The translations under genes were made by a program, and so were the position numbers. A stretch of 28,755 bases of DNA from UBA9547 sp044349205. GTDB taxonomy: Bacteria; Bacteroidota; Bacteroidia; Cytophagales; UBA9547. Below the pieces are notes generated by a model. That model ran no database searches, was not told where the DNA came from, and saw only the letters and a program-made list of their open reading frames with translations. This document shows positions 1 through 7,887 of this stretch, piece by piece. Each line of letters starts with the position of its first letter. Within the stretch, counting starts at the first letter, position 1. Where the stretch lies: contig JBIKRJ010000006.1 in assembly GCA_044349205.1 (NCBI GenBank), forward strand, positions 1-28,755, read 5' to 3'.

Positions 1-2367
1 AGCTGGCTCGATATGTTCCATTATTCCAATGACATAAACATCCTCTCCATCACAAATGGCATCAGCCTCTGCTTCGATAGCTCCATCCAAGAAATGGTCT
101 AACAATACTCTGTTACCAGGAATCTCTCGAAGAATATTCACCACATGGGTTTCAAGTTCTTGTTCGTTGATAACAATTTTCATCCCTTGTCCACCTAATA
201 CATAAGACGGTCTGACCAAAAGAGGATAGCCAAGTTCTCGCGAAAGTTCTACTGCCTGCTCGGCATCTTCAATCACACCAAATTTGGGATAAGGAATCTT
301 ATTTTCCTGTAGAAGCGTAGAAAAACTTCCCCTATCCTCGGCTAAATCCAATGCTTGAAATGTTGTGCCAATAATTTTGATTCCATAGCGGTCTAACTTC
401 TCGGCCAATTTCAAAGCTGTTTGTCCGCCAAGCTGTACAATAACTCCAACTGGATTCTCGTGCTGAATGATTTCGTAAATGTGCTCCCAAAAAACTGGCT
501 CAAAATAAAGTTTGTCAGCTACATTAAAGTCGGTAGAAACAGTTTCGGGGTTACAATTAATCATAATTGTTTCGTAACCACACTCTTTGGCTGCCAAAAC
601 CCCATGCACACAAGAATAGTCAAATTCAATTCCTTGTCCTATGCGGTTCGGACCAGAACCTAGTATTACTACCTTCTTTTTCTCGGACACTTTTGATTCA
701 TTGAATACTACCTCTCCTCTCAGTGGCAGCCTTTCAAAAGTAGAGTAGTAGTATGGAGTCTTCGCTTCAAATTCGGCTGCGCAAGTATCTACCAGCTTGT
801 ACACCCGCTTGAAACCCAATTCAACTCGTTTTGTGTACACTTCACTTTCTAAGCAACGTAGTAAGTGTGCAATCTGCCTGTCGGCATAACCTTTTTGTTT
901 TGCCTCGAACAACAAATCAGATGGAAGATTTTTAAGCGTATATTTTTCTACTTCTTTTTCAAAAATGATAAGCTCTTCTATTTGATGTAAAAACCAAGGA
1001 TCTATTTTAGTCAGAGCCTGAATGGTTTTGGGAGGAATACCTAGCTTGAAGGCATCGTAAATATGAAAAACTCTGTTCCAGCTTGGATTTTTAAGACTGT
1101 CAAGTAACTGTTCTTGGTTTGTGAGCTCCTTTCCATCGGCACCCAAGCCATTTCGTTTTATTTCTAATGACTGACATGCTTTTTGAAGCGCTTCTTGGAA
1201 AGTTCTACCTATACCCATTGCCTCACCCACCGATTTCATTTGTAGCCCCAAAGAACGATCTGCACCTTTGAACTTATCGAAATTCCAACGAGGAATTTTT
1301 ACAATGACATAATCGAGTGCTGGTTCGAAAAAAGCACTGGTAGATTTTGTGATTTGATTATTTAATTCATCGAGATTATATCCAATCGCCAGTTTAGCTG
1401 CAATTTTAGCTATTGGGTAACCAGTTGCCTTCGATGCCAAAGCAGATGAACGGGATACCCTTGGATTAATTTCAATTGCAATAACTTCTTCGGTTTGTGG
1501 ATGCAGTGAAAATTGGACGTTGCACCCACCAGCAAACTGTCCTATTCCATTCATCATTTTTTTGGACAAATCTCTCAGATGCTGGTATGCTACATCTGAA
1601 AGCGTCATGGCAGGAGCCACAGTGATGGAATCACCAGTATGAACTCCCATAGGATCGAAATTTTCGATTGTACAAATAATGACGATATCACCTTTATTGT
1701 CGCGTAAAAGTTCTAACTCGTATTCTTTCCATCCCATTATACTTTGCTCTACCAATACTTCGTGTATGGGGGAAGCATGCAAGCCCCTAGTTAATGCGTC
1801 ATCAAATTTGGATGGGTCATTGACGAATCCACCGCCCGTTCCTCCTAAAGTAAATGAAGGACGAATAACAAGCGGGAAACCAATCTCCTGGGCTATATTT
1901 TTTCCTTCCAAAAAAGAACGGGCAGTTCGGCCTTTGCAAACACCAACACCCAATTCCAACATTTTCAGTCGAAATTTTTCGCGGTCTTCGGTGGTTTCAA
2001 TAGCATGAAAATCGACACCAATTACGCGAACACCATATTTTTCCCATACACCAGCTTTTTGGCAGTCAATCGCAAGATTTAGAGCCGTTTGACCTCCCAT
2101 GGTGGGCAAAACAGCATCAATCTTGTGTTTCTCCAAGATCTCGATAATGTATTTTTTTTCGAGTGGCTTCAGGTAAATATTATCTGCCGTGACAGAATCT
2201 GTCATGATAGTGGCAGGATTAGAATTGATTAGCGTTACCTCAATCCCTTCTTCTCTTAGGGAGCGAGCGGCTTGGGAACCGGAATAATCAAATTCACAGG
2301 CTTGGCCTATTATTATAGGGCCACTTCCGATAATTAAAACTGACTTGATTGAAGAATCTCTGGGCAT
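1..2367 (-). CDS. carB: Carbamoyl-phosphate synthase large subunit, C-terminus cut by window edge
   Basis: CarB makes carbamoyl phosphate from ammonia (delivered by CarA), bicarbonate and two ATP, for pyrimidine and arginine synthesis in the cytoplasm. The frame is open from the ATG at 2367 to the window edge: 789 codons of a family usually near 940 residues. The N-terminus reads MPRDSSIKSVLIIGSGP followed by IIIGQACEFDYSG, the classic CarB opening. The first ATP-grasp half carries the metal/ATP motif EINPRVSRSSA, followed by RSLGLQMKSVGEAMGIGRT. The visible part enters the second ATP-grasp half (GIMEHIEPA at the edge); the rest of that half and the regulatory MGS-like domain are missing. carA is not adjacent. 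The gene lies 67 bp downstream of the tyrosine kinase gene on the same strand but has its own -7 element at 2392-2399. I checked much of the frame by eye and saw no stop. Identification is secure. Confidence 0.97.
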   Translation of the reverse strand, partial: MPRDSSIKSVLIIGSGPIIIGQACEFDYSGSQAARSLREEGIEVTLINSNPATIMTDSVTADNIYLKPLEKKYIIEILEKHKIDAVLPTMGGQTALNLAIDCQKAGVWEKYGVRVIGVDFHAIETTEDREKFRLKMLELGVGVCKGRTARSFLEGKNIAQEIGFPLVIRPSFTLGGTGGGFVNDPSKFDDALTRGLHASPIHEVLVEQSIMGWKEYELELLRDNKGDIVIICTIENFDPMGVHTGDSITVAPAMTLSDVAYQHLRDLSKKMMNGIGQFAGGCNVQFSLHPQTEEVIAIEINPRVSRSSALASKATGYPIAKIAAKLAIGYNLDELNNQITKSTSAFFEPALDYVIVKIPRWNFDKFKGADRSLGLQMKSVGEAMGIGRTFQEALQKACQSLEIKRNGLGADGKELTNQEQLLDSLKNPSWNRVFHIYDAFKLGIPPKTIQALTKIDPWFLHQIEELIIFEKEVEKYTLKNLPSDLLFEAKQKGYADRQIAHLLRCLESEVYTKRVELGFKRVYKLVDTCAAEFEAKTPYYYSTFERLPLRGEVVFNESKVSEKKKVVILGSGPNRIGQGIEFDYSCVHGVLAAKECGYETIMINCNPETVSTDFNVADKLYFEPVFWEHIYEIIQHENPVGVIVQLGGQTALKLAEKLDRYGIKIIGTTFQALDLAEDRGSFSTLLQENKIPYPKFGVIEDAEQAVELSRELGYPLLVRPSYVLGGQGMKIVINEQELETHVVNILREIPGNRVLLDHFLDGAIEAEADAICDGEDVYVIGIMEHIEPA

Positions 2368-2391
2368 TTAGGAAGGTTTGATAAAATCGCA

Positions 2392-2399
2392 CAAAGGTA
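2392..2399 (-). promoter_or_regulatory. Bacteroidota -7 promoter element for carB
   Basis: On the minus strand the bases are TACCTTTG, a full match to the TAnnTTTG consensus, ending 24 bp before the carB ATG. No TTG lies at the usual 19-23 bp spacing upstream; there is only a T-run. It suggests carB is transcribed independently of the polysaccharide genes upstream of it. Confidence 0.65.
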
Positions 2400-2434
2400 G
2401 AATATCCGTGCTATTTTAAAAACCCAATTACACT

Positions 2435-4837
2435 TTAAACCCTTTTCTTTTTTTTGGGGAGCAAAAAAGATAAAAATTTATTTTTCTTCTTGGCGATTTC
2501 CGAGTCTTCAGAGTAATAGCCATAGCCATAGCCGTAGCCGTAGCCGTAGCCGTAGCCATAACTATAGCCATAATTATAACTATCTTGACCCGTGACATCG
2601 TTCATAAGAATGGACATATTTTTTATTTTACCACTATTATACAAATCGGCCACGTATTTCACCGAGTCTTTAGATGAGTAATTGTTTCTAATTACATAAA
2701 TATTACTATCTGTAAAACGCATTAATATGCTTGCATCCGTAACAAGTCCAATGGGTGGTGAGTCAATAATGATGAAATCAAACTGTTCTTTGAGGTAGGT
2801 TATCAATTCTTCCATTTTGGGACTCAAAATTAACTCGGATGGATTCGGGGGGATTGGCCCAGAAGTAATAATGGAAAGATTTTCAATTTCGGTGCTTTGA
2901 ATGATGTCAGCATACGTACACCTTCCTACCAAATAATTGCTTAAACCAAAATCATTTTTCAATCCAAACTCGTTGAAAAGTTTAGGTTTGCGCATATCAG
3001 CACCAATCAGTACCGTTTTTTTACCTGAAATTGCTACAACCGAAGAAATGTTTATTGAAGAAAATGTCTTGCCTTCTCCGCTTATGGAAGAAGTAACTAG
3101 TAAAGTTTTTTTATCGGGACTGTTCAAGAAAAACTGCAAGTTGGATCGTATAGATCGAAAAGACTCTGAAATGGCAGATTTAGGTTTTTTGGTCACAACT
3201 AAAATCTCATTGGAATTATTATGACCAACAACTCCCAGAAAAGGTATTCTGACCAAGCTAATAACATCGTCTCTATGACGCACCTTGTCATTCATCAATT
3301 CTTTGGTCACAATGATAAGGGTTGGTATAAGTAAGCCAAGAATAATAGCATACATTCTGATGCTATCGTGATTTGGTCTGATAGCTCCTGTCACAGATGC
3401 CAGATCTACTACCCTAATGTCTGGAGCATTTGCTGCCTTATTGATTGAAGCTTCAACCCTTTTCTGCAAAAGGAAATTGAATATAGACATATTGACATCG
3501 TACATACGTTTGATACCGGAGTTTTCTCTTTCTGAATCGGATATCTTTAATGACTTGAACTTTTCGCTATTGATTTTATGATTCAAGTCTTCAACAAAAA
3601 TCTTATTGTTGGTTTCAATATTCTTGATAAGTTCAACGATGTTTTTTTTGAGTTCCTGAATTCTAAGTTCATTGTCTTTGTAAAAAGGGCTATTGGGATT
3701 GGTTAATTTAAAATCAATATTCTTCTTGGATTGAAGCCCTACTATCTGATTAATAAAATTTGACAATAAAGGATCAGACATGCCTACTGAAGCTGGAACA
3801 ATCAAATCAGTATAATCACTCCTTTCGGAGAGGTAATTCTTCAAATAGTTAAAATATTTTTGGTCAGTTTTGTATTTATCTAGTTGTGCCTCATATTCTT
3901 TGATCTTACCATATACTGCCGACCCTTCCTCTCTAATGTCAAAAACATTCAATTCCCTACTCTTTTCTTTAATATTGGATTCAATCTTATCAAGTGTGTC
4001 ATTTATCATACCCAATTGAAAGTTGATAAATTCAATTGTTTTGTTGTCAGAAAAATTCTTTTCTTCGTTACTTTCTTTGATGTAAACTGATGATAATTTG
4101 TTAAGGAAGGCAATTTCTTTGGGTGGATGCGTACTTGAAATTGTCATTACCAAAATGGAACTTTCTTTGTCCATTGGAGCTACTTGCAACGATATCCTGT
4201 AATTATTTACTATATCTGACAAATTGTTAATCTTAAAAAGATAAGACTCGTTTGGTCTTAAGGTTGACTCTAGATTTGATCTAAAAACCTGAAAAGAAAA
4301 AGAATTAAAATGAACCACCTCTCCGAACTTGTATCTTTTTTGAGAAAATTGGAAATTTTTGTCGTCTTTTATTTTTAACGAAAATTCATTGTTGTTTACT
4401 ACTGTTAACTGAAAAATAGTATTGTATGGAATTGACATACTTGCTGTGTCGTATAATATTTTTAAAGGGGAAATGGGGTAAAGTTCAGTATTTCGTATAT
4501 TTCCGACCAAAAAATAGGACACCCTCATGTCCAAATGTTCCACTACCTCACGGATAGTTGATACCGATTTCACGATGTTGATTTCGTTATTTAGATTTTT
4601 TTGTTGGAGCTTGGTCGAAAAATAACCTGATTGTAATATTGGATGGGAAGTCATGGTGCTTCCCTTGACCAACACAGAAGATCTTATATTGTACACATTT
4701 ACTGCATACCGTTTGTAAATTAAAGTTGCAGAATAAAAAGCGGAGAAAAAAATCACGTATAAATACCAACTGCTCAGAACTAATTTAATCCACTTTTTAA
4801 AGTCAATCGAAGATTCTTCTACATTGTTGGCCTCCAT
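2435..4837 (-). CDS. Wzc-like polysaccharide co-polymerase / BY-kinase (tyrosine autokinase)
   Basis: An 800-residue inner-membrane protein expected to control polysaccharide chain length and export. Residues about 24-46 and 490-512 are the two membrane segments flanking a periplasmic Wzz domain with predicted coiled coil (about 265-440); a Pro-containing stretch (RPNHDS) precedes the second segment. The cytoplasmic kinase has the ExxRxxR oligomerisation motif (E558, R561, R564), Walker A GEGKT (587-591), Walker A' (LIGADMR, D614) and Walker B (FIIIDSPP, 688-695). In Walker A' the first acidic residue is Gly (612), which I believe is common in Bacteroidota. The tail 753-776 is a tyrosine cluster with 12 Tyr, the likely autophosphorylation region, followed by a Lys-rich end. 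The start is 2 bp after the stop of the Wza-like gene, so the two are coupled. Function inferred from domains; the polymer is unknown. Confidence 0.93.
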   Translation of the reverse strand: MEANNVEESSIDFKKWIKLVLSSWYLYVIFFSAFYSATLIYKRYAVNVYNIRSSVLVKGSTMTSHPILQSGYFSTKLQQKNLNNEINIVKSVSTIREVVEHLDMRVSYFLVGNIRNTELYPISPLKILYDTASMSIPYNTIFQLTVVNNNEFSLKIKDDKNFQFSQKRYKFGEVVHFNSFSFQVFRSNLESTLRPNESYLFKINNLSDIVNNYRISLQVAPMDKESSILVMTISSTHPPKEIAFLNKLSSVYIKESNEEKNFSDNKTIEFINFQLGMINDTLDKIESNIKEKSRELNVFDIREEGSAVYGKIKEYEAQLDKYKTDQKYFNYLKNYLSERSDYTDLIVPASVGMSDPLLSNFINQIVGLQSKKNIDFKLTNPNSPFYKDNELRIQELKKNIVELIKNIETNNKIFVEDLNHKINSEKFKSLKISDSERENSGIKRMYDVNMSIFNFLLQKRVEASINKAANAPDIRVVDLASVTGAIRPNHDSIRMYAIILGLLIPTLIIVTKELMNDKVRHRDDVISLVRIPFLGVVGHNNSNEILVVTKKPKSAISESFRSIRSNLQFFLNSPDKKTLLVTSSISGEGKTFSSINISSVVAISGKKTVLIGADMRKPKLFNEFGLKNDFGLSNYLVGRCTYADIIQSTEIENLSIITSGPIPPNPSELILSPKMEELITYLKEQFDFIIIDSPPIGLVTDASILMRFTDSNIYVIRNNYSSKDSVKYVADLYNSGKIKNMSILMNDVTGQDSYNYGYSYGYGYGYGYGYGYGYYSEDSEIAKKKNKFLSFLLPKKKKRV
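2519..2560 (-). repeat. Hexanucleotide tandem repeat (TAYGGC x7) coding Tyr-Gly repeats
   Basis: Seven consecutive 6-bp units, TAT/TAC followed by GGC on the coding strand, encode seven Tyr-Gly dipeptides in the kinase tail. The inner four units are identical (TACGGC); the outer ones use TAT. The unit length is a multiple of three, so gain or loss of units would keep the frame and only change the number of tyrosines. Confidence 0.9.
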
Positions 4838-4839
4838 AA

Positions 4840-5628
4840 CTATTTGAATGTGTTTCTAAGATTGAATAAAATAAAAAATACTGATGCAGTCACTGTTAAA
4901 TATCCAATAATGATTCTGTAATTTTTTGCATTCTTGGCCAACAATGGTTCGAATACTATCACATCTTCTGGCATTAAATAAAATTCTGGTTTACCCATCA
5001 AACCCATATCCGAAATGTCGAGATAATAAATGTGTATGTTTTTACCCCCTTCAATCTTTCTTATCACCTTGACCTTTTTTAGGTTAGTAAATTCAGGAGG
5101 TGTTCCAATTTGGGCAACTGCTTGTAAAATAGAAAGTTTCCCATCGGGAGAATTTAACTTACCTACCAACTCCCCAACAACAAATACATTGAAGTTCAAA
5201 AGCTTTACATTGACAATTACGTTGTTAAGATAGTCAGAGGCAATTATTTTGATGTTTTTGCGACATTCGTCTAAAGTCTGATCCGAAACCTTTATCAAAC
5301 CTAAAATTGGGACATCAACATACCCAGAGTCGTTGACAAGGTATCCGGATACCCCAACTTCACCACCTGCTTGCGCAGCCTTGTCTATAGAATATTGGCT
5401 TGGGGTAAGGGTAGAAATGTCGATTCCTAAAACATCTCCTTTTCGTATTTTGTATTCAAAAGGTGCTACAGATACAATTGTGTCCAATGACTGTATTTGC
5501 CTCAATGTTTTTTTGTTTTTATCTCTAAAGATTATTTGTTTTTTAATAGGCACACAATTAGTAATGCCAAACAAAACTATCACAACCAAAAACAAACTAA
5601 CACTATATTTTCTAAAACAACGGCTCAT
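4840..5628 (-). CDS. Wza-like polysaccharide export lipoprotein
   Basis: A 262-residue secreted lipoprotein of the polysaccharide biosynthesis/export (Wza/BexD) family. Residues 9-25 form a lipoprotein signal ending in GITNC, with Cys25 as the lipidation site. The Poly_export domain begins at about residue 58 (EYKIRKGDVLGIDI), followed by SLBB-type beta-grasp segments (GYVDVPILGLIKV; FNVFVVGELVGKLNSPDG). A C-terminal hydrophobic helix (about 237-256, IIIGYLTVTASVFFILF) could be the outer-membrane-spanning helix of the ring. The ATG overlaps the stop of the upstream small gene (ATGA, 4 bp), and the tyrosine kinase follows after 2 bp, the usual pairing of channel and co-polymerase. It would carry polymer across the periplasm and outer membrane. 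The substrate is unknown, since no glycosyltransferases are present. Confidence 0.92.
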   Translation of the reverse strand: MSRCFRKYSVSLFLVVIVLFGITNCVPIKKQIIFRDKNKKTLRQIQSLDTIVSVAPFEYKIRKGDVLGIDISTLTPSQYSIDKAAQAGGEVGVSGYLVNDSGYVDVPILGLIKVSDQTLDECRKNIKIIASDYLNNVIVNVKLLNFNVFVVGELVGKLNSPDGKLSILQAVAQIGTPPEFTNLKKVKVIRKIEGGKNIHIYYLDISDMGLMGKPEFYLMPEDVIVFEPLLAKNAKNYRIIIGYLTVTASVFFILFNLRNTFK

Positions 5629-5993
5629 TTTTTTCTGACTTGCTTAATAAATTCACTTTCGATACCCCAGTCACGAGCCAATTTTATCATCGACATGGCT
5701 TCCATTTCAGTAATAAACCCTTTTTGATTTGTTGCCGACCAAACATCATATAAATAAGTCACTTTTTGCAAAGATTCTAAATGGGCTAAAGCATTTTTTA
5801 AATATGCTCTAGTGCGTTCATAGGCCGTATAGGTATCTTCTTGCACAAAATTCATAGCCCAATTCAACTCTTCATGTGCATCTAATGTATCGGCTTTTTG
5901 AGCTAAAACTCTTTTCTCCTCGTCTGTAAAATCGTGGTGGAGAAAGATTATTGCTTTTAAAAGAAGTAACGCTTTTTTCTCGGAGGAGTTCAT
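5625..5993 (-). CDS. Small unknown protein, possibly TerB-like, coupled to the export genes
   Basis: A 122-residue protein with no signal peptide or membrane segment, rich in Ala, Leu, Glu and Lys and apparently all alpha-helical. It opens MNSSEKKALLLLKAIIFLHH; the C-terminal part (AMSMIKLARDWGIESEFIKQ) has a faint resemblance to TerB-like helical folds, but I do not recognise the family with confidence. Its stop overlaps the start of the Wza-like gene by 4 bp, so it is translationally coupled to the export module and is the first gene of that unit. I chose the ATG at 5993: an in-frame TTG at 6008 lies inside the -7 promoter element at 6006-6013 and so is probably not translated. A regulatory or assembly role in polysaccharide export is only a guess from position. 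Confidence 0.75.
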   Translation of the reverse strand: MNSSEKKALLLLKAIIFLHHDFTDEEKRVLAQKADTLDAHEELNWAMNFVQEDTYTAYERTRAYLKNALAHLESLQKVTYLYDVWSATNQKGFITEMEAMSMIKLARDWGIESEFIKQVRKK

Positions 5994-6005
5994 TTTAAAG
6001 TTTGG

Positions 6006-6013
6006 CAAATATA
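6006..6013 (-). promoter_or_regulatory. -7 promoter element for the polysaccharide export unit
   Basis: Minus strand reads TATATTTG, a full match to TAnnTTTG, 12 bp before the ATG at 5993. No TTG at normal -33 spacing. It would drive the small gene, the Wza-like gene and the kinase. Confidence 0.6.
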
Positions 6014-6084
6014 ATGCAGAAAGGAAGAATTAACGAATCAGAAAAATAGCGTAGCATTTGTGTTGAACAGATTTTAAAAGACCG

Positions 6085-7020
6085 CTACTCATATGCATTG
6101 ATTATTTTGGCTACCATAGGGTGACGACATACATCATTTCCATTCATAACTACCACCCCTATTCCTTGTAGCTTCTCAAGCCTTTGAATGGCATCAGTCA
6201 GTCCCGAAAGATGCTTTTTAGGCAAATCTATTTGGGTAATATCGCCGGTTACTATGGCTTTTGATCCCAAGCCCAATCGTGTCAAAAACATCTTGAGCTG
6301 TACACTTGTCGCATTTTGAGCCTCGTCTAAAATGATAAATGCATTATTTAGTGTACGACCTCGCATGTAGGCTAAAGGAGCAATTTCTATGATGTTATTC
6401 TCTTGGTAAAATTTTAACTTTTCTGGTGCTACCATGTCTTCAAAAGCATCGAAAACAGGCCTCAGATAGGGAGCAATTTTTTCATTTAAGTCTCCTGGCA
6501 AAAATCCCAAATTCTCCCCCGCTTCTACGGCTGGTCGGGTTATGATTATCTTCTTTATTTCTTTGTTTTTCAATGCTTGTAATGCCAAAGCTACTGCCAT
6601 GTAGGTTTTGCCTGTTCCAGCTGGGCCAATGGCAAACACTACATCATTTTTCAATACAACATCGGCAAATCGTTGTTGATTTTTTGTTTTGGGTTTTATA
6701 GTACTTCCTTTTGCAGAATGTAAAATAACCTCGTTGGTAGCTTTTGGTTCCATCACTGCTATCTGGCCATTCAAATAATCCTGAACTTGCTCTGGCTTCA
6801 AATGACCGTATTTGTTGAAATGCCCAACCAATGAGGAAAACACCTCACTTATTTTTCCTATCTCGTTCGATTTGCCTTTTATTCTAATTTCATTGCCTCT
6901 TGAAATAATTTTCGAATCGGGAAAGGCCGAAACTATTTCCTCAAAGTTGGAATTGTTGGCTCCTAAAAAATCAACAAGAGAGATATTCTCCAAATAAATT
7001 GTGGACTCGTGCAAATGCAA
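6085..7020 (-). CDS. phoH: PhoH family ATPase
   Basis: A cytoplasmic P-loop ATPase/putative RNA helicase of the PhoH family, linked in other bacteria to RNA metabolism and YbeY-related rRNA processing. Walker A GPAGTGKT lies near residues 131-138, the second PhoH motif is TRPAVEAGENLGFLPGDL, and Walker B is IILDEAQN; the end region has the conserved TGDITQIDLPK. The N-terminal 100 residues form a KH-like segment (FPDSKIISRGNEIRIKG). Length (311) fits the family (about 315-330). No ATG is available near the N-terminus: an in-frame TAG sits seven codons upstream, so the start must be a TTG at 7020 or 7014. The gene is divergent from the DUF62 gene, with only 57 bp between the chosen starts. Its 3' neighbour begins 91 bp downstream with its own promoter. 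Confidence 0.95.
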   Translation of the reverse strand: MHLHESTIYLENISLVDFLGANNSNFEEIVSAFPDSKIISRGNEIRIKGKSNEIGKISEVFSSLVGHFNKYGHLKPEQVQDYLNGQIAVMEPKATNEVILHSAKGSTIKPKTKNQQRFADVVLKNDVVFAIGPAGTGKTYMAVALALQALKNKEIKKIIITRPAVEAGENLGFLPGDLNEKIAPYLRPVFDAFEDMVAPEKLKFYQENNIIEIAPLAYMRGRTLNNAFIILDEAQNATSVQLKMFLTRLGLGSKAIVTGDITQIDLPKKHLSGLTDAIQRLEKLQGIGVVVMNGNDVCRHPMVAKIINAYE

Positions 7021-7077
7021 GTTGTTGTTTATGTGCTAATCTGTTTTCTTTGTGCTAAGGTATATTTTTTTCCTCAA

Positions 7078-7860
7078 ATGGCAATCATCACATTTTTGTC
7101 TGACTTTGGTTGGCACGACCATTATGTGGCGGCAGTAAAAGCCAAAATATTGAATGTTAGCCCCAACCTAAACATTGTCGACATCACACACAATATCGAG
7201 CTGTGCAACATATCGCATGCTGCCTACGTTTTGGGTGCTATTTTCCGTGATTTTCCTCAAGGCACCGTTCACTTAGTGGCCGTAAATTCCAAATCGGATG
7301 AGGAAAAATACATTGCACTAAAACTCGAGGAACATTATTTTGTTGGGCCCGACAATGGCATGTACTCACTTCTTTCCGACCGCAACCCCTCTGTGATTGT
7401 GGAACTACAAAAAGACCCCTCAATTGCCCTCAATTTTCCCGAAAAAAACATTATGGCCAATGCGGCAGTCGCGTTGGCTAGTGGCAGAGCTTTGTACGAC
7501 ATTGGCAAACAGTTGACAAGCATTAATCAACTTAAAGAGAGAGATTACAAAACTTCAACAAACGAAATAATAGGCAAAGTTATTCACATAGACCATTATG
7601 GAAATCTTATCACAAACATCAAATTGGATGTTTTCAACAAGATTGGAAATGCACGCCAAGCCAACATCAAAATAGGCTCATACAATATAACAGGCATCAC
7701 CGAAGGGTATATGAGGAAAGACAAAGGAGACTGTTTATGTATATTCAATAGTTCGGGGTTGCTCGAAATTCTTATGATACTATGCAATGCAAGTAAATTG
7801 TTAAATATTCGAATCGACAGTCTCATAACTGTAAAATTCACTCCTGTCATAGAAGACTAA
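7078..7860 (+). CDS. SAM hydroxide adenosyltransferase (DUF62) family protein with altered active site
   Basis: A 260-residue protein of the DUF62 family, whose characterised members hydrolyse S-adenosylmethionine to adenosine and methionine (relatives are the chlorinase and fluorinase). The start MAIITFLSDFG matches the family opening, with Asp9; family landmarks VDITHNI, YFVGPDNGMYSLL (Asn93) and GKVIHIDHYGNLITNI are present. The Asp-Arg-His triad described for the hydroxide transferases does not seem to be kept: the usual VDPGVGxxRR segment reads VNSKSDEEKY (Asn70, Lys77), and the TFHGRD segment reads NFPEKN (Pro121). Activity is therefore uncertain. The ATG at 7078 is preferred over an in-frame GTG at 7009, which would run back through the divergent phoH start and add residues the family lacks. 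The S41 protease follows after 27 bp. Confidence 0.88.
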   Translation: MAIITFLSDFGWHDHYVAAVKAKILNVSPNLNIVDITHNIELCNISHAAYVLGAIFRDFPQGTVHLVAVNSKSDEEKYIALKLEEHYFVGPDNGMYSLLSDRNPSVIVELQKDPSIALNFPEKNIMANAAVALASGRALYDIGKQLTSINQLKERDYKTSTNEIIGKVIHIDHYGNLITNIKLDVFNKIGNARQANIKIGSYNITGITEGYMRKDKGDCLCIFNSSGLLEILMILCNASKLLNIRIDSLITVKFTPVIED

Positions 7861-7887
7861 TTTCCAACCGATCTACCCCAAAAGCCG

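Noticed and set aside
1679..2008. A 109-codon plus-strand frame inside carB
   Set aside because: The minus-strand CarB frame is continuous and matches the family across this region.
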